Part shown: piece by piece, positions 56,511 through 64,000 of the stretch
Numbering within the stretch: the stretch's first letter is position 1
Layout: every line of letters starts with the position of its first letter
Source: Micropterus salmoides
Taxonomy: Eukaryota; Chordata; Actinopteri; Centrarchiformes; Centrarchidae
Reading direction: 5' to 3'
NCBI RefSeq assembly: GCF_014851395.1
Contig: NW_024041150.1
Location: forward strand, 29,700,305 to 29,764,304
DNA length: 64,000 bases
Translations under genes and position numbers: made by a program
Notes under the pieces: generated by a model
What the model was told of the DNA's origin: nothing
Database searches by the model: none
Seen by the model: the letters and a program-made list of their open reading frames with translations, nothing else

Positions 56511-58316
56511 TTGAATAAGGACTGAATGAAGGTTGCTGGACTAATAGATTTCAATAATATTCATGAATAACAGTTTTAATGCTTTAACTGTTTTTTTGGT
56601 AAAGTTTTTCCTTTAACTATTTGATATCACCTACGGTACGAATGGATGATTAACAACAACATTTTAAAGTATGAGGTTGAATCTCCTTCAAGACTAGACT
56701 TAGCAGCTGTTCAGGGTCAGAAATGGAAGGTAAACTGTCTGTGTTTTTGGACGGAGTGAGCGTGAGCATCCATCAGTCGGCGGAATCATAATAGTTCTGG
56801 CCCGGACTGGTAGCTGTTTTCCGAGGGATATAGTGTGCTATGTTAAACTTACCAAGTGTTTACCCTCAGATCAGGAACTGTAAGAAATGTTATTTGTTTT
56901 GTCTAGAGGCTGATGGTTCTCAGTAATTCATCAAATTGTACAGTTAAAAATTACAATGAGGTTCATGATATCAGTACACTGAGATGGCTGGCAGTGGTAC
57001 AATCAGCATTACTTTTAAATTTGCCTCACATTTTCTCTTGTTGTTGCTGGCTTTGTACATAATGTTACTACCACTGGGGTTTGTTCCAAAATCACAATGC
57101 AGTGCAAACCTGTAACATTAGCAGAGCTGAGCTCTTGGGGTCATTTGTCATGCAGGGTAACGTTACCCACTGGGTCTTAAAATAATTTAAAAACTCATTG
57201 AATTTAATATTCTCTTACATTTATTTACAAAGGTCTTAATTTTTTTGTTGTCCTTTTCATATGATTATATAGATACAGGTAACTTATACGTTAATGTTTT
57301 GTGTGTTTTGACTACTTTTTACATTTTGTCTGACTTCCGGTCAGCTCTGCTGTACTAGTAACTTCACCACTGATCTGCATACAGTGCTCTTTCATCCTTA
57401 TTTTAGCAATTTTCACAGATAACATTCTGTTCATAGTATTTACTGTTCAATCTTGGAATATACATTCAATGGTTTTCTCAAACACAGTGGCCAAACAGAT
57501 TAATTGGAAAGGATTAAAGGGAAAAGAAATATTTTAAAGAAATGCTGACAAGAACTCTGTTGATCAGTAAGTATTTTAGTATACATATTATATGTGGAGG
57601 TGACTGGTAGATGAGAACGAATTTTTATGTAAAATAAAATATTTAAATAGTATATTTTAAGATATAAGGGATGCAACTTTAAAGCCTAAAAATAAAAAAA
57701 TACTTTGATAGCGGTGCTGAAATAGACATGACAGCACCGGTTACTCACATAATCACTTCCTCTTTGTAGGTTTGCGAGCAAAATAAAAGCATGAGAAGCT
57801 TGTTTGCTGTAATGTTTTACTTGGAGTTGAATTGAGAGCTTTTACTTTGAAAATTTCTGAACGACATTAAAAAGAGTCTGTAGTCTGCTTGACACACCTC
57901 TGAAAGAGCCGTCAGTAAAACGATTCCCCTATATGTCCTCTGCCTGGAGATACTGGGGAAATGTTGGTACCCGCCAATGCCTATCCACGACCTGATACAG
58001 AATCCACACAGATTTGTAATAAGATGCACTGAGATTTAAGGCTGATCCAATACAATCCAGATGTGATTTGATAATTGTTCTGTTCATAATCAGTATTATT
58101 TTTTATAATTAGTTATTCATGAGTGAAATTCTATTTGTTTTGAGTTACTAAATTAAATGCTATAGAAAATTAGGTCTACTGCCACACCAACAATAGTAAA
58201 CATGGGCATTGAGCACTTTTTTCAACCCTCTAAAGCATTTCTCAAAAAAGTAGAGGTAATTTTCAGAATGTCTGTTAATGACAGCTCATCAACCAATTGA
58301 CTTTCTCTCTTAACAG
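56511..58316. other. Intergenic, no gene recognised
   Basis: AT-rich, no motif-bearing frame. Confidence 0.45.
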
Positions 58317-58471
58317 AGGCTGTACGGAAGAACCAAGCTGCTAGCAGCGCATCGGACAACGAGATTAACCAGCACGCCATCCGCTGGTTCAACCTGGCCT
58401 CTGACCATGGAGGTGGCCGCAAAGAACGTGCCATGGCCAGAGAGGCATTAACCGTGCTAAATTTTAGATAA
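58317..58471 (+). other. Exon-like fragment (KNQAASSAS...), unknown gene or transposon protein
   Basis: After a good acceptor (ctcttaacag), a phase-1 frame reads EAVRKNQAASSASDNE, then INQHAIRWFNLASDHGGGRK, and ends LTVLNFR, TAA at 58469-58471. Composition is coding-like and GC-richer than the surroundings. The RWFNLA...GGGRKER part vaguely recalls C-terminal segments of fish DUF4806-type proteins. No partner exon was found. Confidence 0.3.
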
Positions 58472-61240
58472 ATCACCGTGCTAGTGTTTTGCAGCAACAG
58501 GGGCGTTTTTAGGATCTTGAAACATTGGGGGCTTAGCCCAGCCATAAAACTTCATATCTTCACATAATAATTGACCCACCCCCCACCCCAAAGTTAAGTC
58601 TGTAAAGTAGTAAACCAATAGTAAACATCTTCTACTTATACGGCACAACAAAACTCAGAACAACACTATTAACTGTGTCATTTCGATGTTGCTAAATTGT
58701 AATGTTGTGTGTAATTATTATAATATAACAACAAAACTGTGAAAGTATGGACAGGGGGGTGTAGGCCTATGTGTTTATTTATTACGATCACTTAGCAAAT
58801 GACATGAATCATCTCCACCCAGCTGATGCAACTCAGCATACGCCGTAATAGTAAAGTTACCCGCATGTGCTGAGACGCAGCCAGCAGACTCACTGGTAGA
58901 GTTTTGCATTATAAACATCTAAAACCGGAATCACAATCTGGCTCTGAAGCTACAGAAGTTAACATGAGGATTTGCGTTGAGATGTCTGCCTGATTGGCAG
59001 TGTTGGTTTCAGTTTCTACCTCCGCCATGGTCTCATTTAGTACAGTCTGAAGGGGAGCACAGCAGAGTATAGATGCTGTGGGTCAGGTAGACCTTTTAAA
59101 AAGTATTATGAATTCTCATTAAATAAAGATGGTTAGTCCCATAATATTACAATTTTCTTCTGGACATAAGGAACAATGGGAACAACAACATATGTGAGAT
59201 TCTGAATATGCAGAAAGTTTTGAACATGCTGACAAGCACTGTAGCATTTAAAAACAGCATCACTGATCTGTTTTAACTGAATATTCTCTGATCTAGCTCA
59301 GTGTATCTGAATATACTGTACCTGTATTTACCCTCTTTTTGAAACGCTCCATTTTAGCACCTGTCTCGTTAAAGCCCCCATCCTGAAAAACCCAGTCTGC
59401 TCTGATTGGCTTGCGAGAAAAATATGCCACTGCTTTGCAAAGATGGTACTTAAACCTTGAGTGGGGATACTCAGATGGGAAAGGCGGGGGTTTAATAAAG
59501 TTGTATCTTATTTTATCTTATATTCTAATAAGCCTGCATGTGACATAGGAAGGACAGCCAAATCTGAATGGCTTGTTGAAGCACATGTTTTGTGATCTAG
59601 GCAACCCACAAAAATCTGTCTGGGTTGTTTTATTTCACAGTTTGATACCCAAATGTATTTGCACAAGCACTGAAAAGGGGAGTTTTTCATGATGTGTCCC
59701 CTCTAGGGCTGGACGTCTAATTGAAAAGTAATTTAAACCCAAATTCCTTGCTCTAACAGCTGTAATTTTACCATTTCAGTTATTTAGTTGTTTTATTTCC
59801 TGATAAAATGTCCCCCAGTGTGTGTGTTTATGTACTTTCCCCTTAAAAAACTGTGTGTGTGTGTGTGTGTGTAGTCAGTGACTCCAAATTTAGGGGGAGT
59901 ACGTCTGTTGTGTGCACGTCAACATTATCTTATCAATTAACATTTACATAATCATTTTTTGACATTTGTGAGTCTAAAAAACCACCCCACCTACAATAGA
60001 TGAGCATGTTTGCTGGACAAGCCTGGTCAGTGAACTAGGAGGGCAAAAAAATCTAAATAATCATTCATTAGTTGTAATCGCGGTAAAATGTTCACTTAAT
60101 CGGGATTTTGATTTTAGGTCAAATCTTCCAGGCCTAATCTAGTCCAGCCCCCTTTAAAATTACTAATCTCTGTGGATTTTATGTAATTTGGAGTTAGGAC
60201 TGGAATTAGTTGGAGTTGGATTGTATTTTGGCTATAAAATCTTTGTTATTTATACCATGGTCATGGAAAATGGTTAAAATCTAAATGGCTGGCAGTAATC
60301 ATCTATCAAGACAAACCTATCGCTTGTCGCTAATTAAAACGTTATCTTGTGTGTTTAGGCCGTAGAATCTCGTGTGTCTCCTGGCTTTAGCTTTATATGT
60401 AGAGTATGGTATCATGAGTGTGGTATATATCTTCTCATCTCTCTCAGGGAAAAAGCAAATCTTACTTTCTTACTATCATCATTACTAATGGTACACTACA
60501 CTATGCAAGACTGATAGCAATGTCAATGTATTGAGCTTTTTAAATAAGCCACACTGTTGCTATTATTAGAGTTTAATACTTCTGCATTCATTTAAAAATA
60601 ACACCTGTGTCATAGGTGTGTGGTTACTGTACGGTTACTAGAAACTAATCACCTGCACCTGCAAGTCAACTGGAGTGAAGTTTCTTGTTCCTGCAGTTGT
60701 TAAAGACAGAAATGAGCTGTAAAATGTGTTTATTAGATTGAATGTTAGTTTGGCAATTATCTACTTTGTTTTAAGTTTCTGTCCTCTCTTTTTATCTCAA
60801 ACATTTCAAATAAAATTTAAAATGTGTCACTCATCCGTTCTATCACTTTCTTTGTTGAAATTCTGTGTAGGACAAATAGAAACAGTCTTTGTAACAGAGT
60901 GTAACAGTAGTTTTGACTGTCCATGCTTTTTAAATTCAAAAGAAAAAAGTAATCGAGTTTAAAATGCAAGGAAAATGAAAACGAAAGTAAAACAAGAAAT
61001 CTTAGTGTACCTTAGTGATATACAAGTCACTATTTGTTATACATTATATTGACCAGCTCTTGCCATAAGTTCTGTGGTTGAAACTATCCCAGTAACCCTT
61101 TGGCTTCTCAGACAGAAAGGGTATACCTTCACTGTTATCTAGTAGTAGGATCCATAGCACTTGGTGAGTCACTCACAACATCTGATGGTAAAAATTTTAA
61201 CTATCCCTTTAACACAAAAATTCATATTTTTGTATATGTT
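58472..61240. other. Intergenic, no gene recognised
   Basis: A (TG)n run lies at 59852-59872. Around 59340-59480 a segment (gttaaagcccccatcctgaa, ctctgattggctt) resembles a common fish MITE, but no ends were confirmed. Confidence 0.45.
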
Positions 61241-61249
61241 TTGTGGGTA

Positions 61250-61608
61250 TAGATCAAGGTTATGAAAGAGGCCAGAGGTGGTGTGAATCCAGGCCAGAAC
61301 TAATAAATGGAGCTGGCCCAGTGCCGGTCCAGTGCCAGTCCAGATGTGAAAACCGGATCCTCAACAGTATCTTAGAGACTCTGGGCCAGATCCAGTATGG
61401 AACTGGTCCAGATCTGGCCCACATTTGGGCCAAATGACTACATAATAATTGTCATCCGTTCTGGAGCTGGACCAATGCCGGCCCAGATGTGAAAACCGGA
61501 TCTGAACCGGCATTGGCCCGTTGTGCTAAAGGACACCGGCCCGGGTCCGTTTTACAGATCTGGCCCAGAACTTATGAAGGATCTGGGCCGCATGATTTTT
61601 GCTATCTA
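61250..61608. repeat. GGCCCAGA-rich repeat with about 141-bp period
   Basis: cagatgtgaaaaccggatc occurs near 61341 and near 61482. Many tctgggcc/ggcccaga palindromic words are scattered through. It abuts the start of the right duplicated segment. Confidence 0.65.
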
Positions 61609-64000
61609 TTACTTCTGATTTCTGTGTCTTAACATTTATATGTTCTTAAAGTCTATATGCGTGTGTTTTAATCAAATACCTTTCCACAATCAACTCTTAA
61701 ATGTCCTAAACCGTTATACAGTTCTTAGTTTTAAGCATTTGATAAACAGGAAAAGAAGTTATTGTCAATCGTTAAACATTTAGAATAGTTAAAACATTTC
61801 ATCAGAGATCAGATGCAGATGAAAGGGCATCTTAACTAAACCTAACTTCCAGGAGAATATTGACAGTAAAACACTCTTAGAAAATATACAAGGAAGTTAT
61901 AAGAACATGGCATCAGATTACAAACAATAAAACAGTATATAAATCAAGCGCAAGGAGAGGCGTTAAAGAACATTGACATGTAATACTTCTTTTGTCCTCT
62001 GGGGGACACTGGTTCCATGAGAGGACCTGGGAATTCTCTGACTATCTACTTATAGTTAAACTCAGTCCTTGGCTCAGAAGCTGGGAAAATTGGTTATTTA
62101 ACACATGATAATAATTCCTTATCATATCATTTCCAAGAAAGTATATAAAGGTGCTGGGAATAAACATTAGTTACAACAAATTAAATGCCAGAATTTCGGT
62201 GAGCATTGCTGAAGATTAAAGAGCACTGCAAAATTAACTTCTTTGTGGATTCTCCTTTTCAACACAGTTTCTAACAAGAACACGGTAATAGAACTGAAGA
62301 ATTGAAGTGCAGGCCACTAAGTAACTTAACGATTATTTAATTCTAACAAGGTAATAAGGCAAGTTTATAAGGAGACCACATTCTTGGAAAAGGAATTTGA
62401 GGCTGTTCCTCTGGCGTCTGGCTTTTCTCTGCTTTGTCTCTGCTCAGCATGCAGTGAGTGCAGACACTGACAGTCATGTTAAGGCTTTCTCACATATCAT
62501 TTCATATCATAAATTTCTGTTCTTATTGTACATCCTGCAGAATAGAGGGTATGCGGATGATGTCACAGAACGCAGTAACGCTCCCTGAGGGCAGAAAGAC
62601 GAGCAGCAGCTTTAATCAGCTAAAACACAAACAACACATCTAAAATGGGAAAGAGCTGGATCACTGGTTCTTTGGTAAGCAGTAAGGATCACTTTCGAGT
62701 CTGACTGCCTTTAATTTGAGCAAATAATCACTTGTTTTTCTCCTGGTTTGCTACACGCAGCCATGGTAACAGATGTTTTGGTCCAGCGTGTTCCGGAAGG
62801 GAAGTGACATCAACGCGTACCTTCTATAATGATCTCTCTTCCTTTCTGCGTATACATACATCAGCTTTGGTGTGAATGTGGTGATGACACTGATTCTTGA
62901 TCTCACAGCAACACCGTTTTATGTGTGAAGAGGAACTGGAAGGTTATTTTCCCCTCAGACTCTAGTTTCAAAGTAATATTTATAGCACAATGGAAAAAAA
63001 ACAAATGCACCCGTTTATTTGAGCGTTGTGTTCATTTGACTTGATTTGTGCGTTTGATATCTGAAGTTACTGTGGCAACATGAGGTAAAAACATCTCAAA
63101 TTGCATACATCTTTACTCAGCCCACAGGACACATAGTCTGAAAATTAAAAGTTGGAAAACATTAGTTAAAGCTATTATAATCTCATATAATCTATAATTC
63201 CAGAGGTTTATAACATGGCTGCTTTACAAATAAATCCTGATATCTGGCCTCTTTTTTAGATTAATATCTGATGAGAACCTCTTCAGCATCACATTTGCCT
63301 AAATAAATAATTTAAGAGAATTGTAAACCACTTGAAAACTTGAAAACATTATTTATTCTGACGTCAAACAAGGACCAGCTCTATTTTCTGATGTACTATT
63401 CTACACAAAACTGAATGGGTTACAAAGACATACATATCGTATCATACTGTAAGATGACTCACAGCACCCTGATATTTTTATTAGGGAGCCAGAGTCCTGG
63501 CCCCTCCTAGCCTCTGTTGCACTTGTGTCTGTAAGTCAGTTTTCAGAGGCACAGAGTCTAGTGAGGAGGGAGGGCAAGTCGACTTTAACTCTGTAGCACT
63601 ACATGCAAATCTGCGGTTCACTAATTAAGTTATCTGTTGTGATTTTGTTTTACATCCATAACGAGAGGTGCATCAGGTCACAGATCAGCATGAATGACAA
63701 CATTTAAAAGTTAAACTACTGAGGTGTTTCTGTTGCATGCGTTGATAATACAGACCTGGGCACAGAGTAATGCACAGGCATCCAGGCCTTTTTTCCTCAT
63801 ATAGCATTTTGAGAGAACACACCATTAAAATGTAGGCACTGGACGCACACACATGCACAAATAAACAATAAATTGTTAGTGTATGGTGTGACATGATTTG
63901 AGGAGGGCTGGTGACAAGAGGAGGGCGCAACTTCTGATTTTAATTGAAAATATAATTATTCTTTAAAGTGGCAGTTCTGGAAAAATCCAATACGACAACG
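61609..64000 (+). repeat. Segmental duplication, right copy (continues past the window)
   Basis: It matches 19088-20868. Two stretches here are absent from the left copy: about 61796-62168 (with tatataaag-like and aataaa sequences) and 62541-62824. Colinear extrapolation puts the next gene's first exon about 2.1 kb after the window end. Confidence 0.9.

Noticed and set aside
7868..61600. CRISPR-like arrays or bacterial-type operons
   Set aside because: The repeats found are microsatellites, minisatellites or transposon parts; the gene structure is clearly eukaryotic.

Overview
The window looks like chromosomal DNA of a teleost fish. It has split genes with short exons and GT-AG introns, and a dense mix of fish-type transposable elements: L2/CR1, L1/Tx1, a THAP-type DNA transposon, Tc1, hAT, Gypsy LTR, an ERV and a SINE. 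No species can be named from the sequence. No rRNA, tRNA or CRISPR was seen.

The main content is a tandem family of Fc-receptor-like / leukocyte immune-type multi-immunoglobulin receptors. Positions 1-2217 are the last exons and 3' UTR of one family member (gene 1). About 22.9-51.3 kb is an almost complete second member (gene 2). From 61.6 kb to the window end the sequence repeats the upstream flank of gene 2 (19.09-20.87 kb), so a third member probably starts just beyond the window. Gene 2 reads: split signal peptide, short acidic linker, an array of alternating A-type and B-type Ig exons, three distinct membrane-proximal Ig exons (C1-C3), one transmembrane exon, and a tyrosine-bearing cytoplasmic tail. 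Every Ig exon has symmetric phase 1-1. The array is a higher-order repeat: [relic B0-A1] [B1-A2-B2-A3] [B3-A4-B4-A5]. B3 (+2 nt) and A5 (-2 nt) are frame-broken. A message that skips both stays open for about 1070 residues.

The space between gene 1 and gene 2 is a transposon graveyard. It holds a decayed L2 LINE (3.3-7.1 kb) with an ERV leader fragment inside it, an internally deleted THAP-transposase element (8.4-9.7 kb), and an antisense L1/Tx1 LINE (about 11-18.9 kb). That L1 carries two nested insertions: a solo LTR with a 5-bp target duplication and a 2.5-kb GC-rich element. A near-complete L2 (23.8-28.5 kb) sits in the first long intron of gene 2. Other introns hold Tc1, hAT and RT fragments. 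Downstream lie a SINE, an ERV (53.2 to about 56.5 kb), a lone exon-like fragment (58.3 kb), a GGCCCAGA-rich repeat (61.25-61.6 kb) and then the duplicated flank.

All exon models are by eye from splice sites, reading frame and paralogue comparison; none is backed by transcript data. Family names come from recognised motifs, not from a database search.
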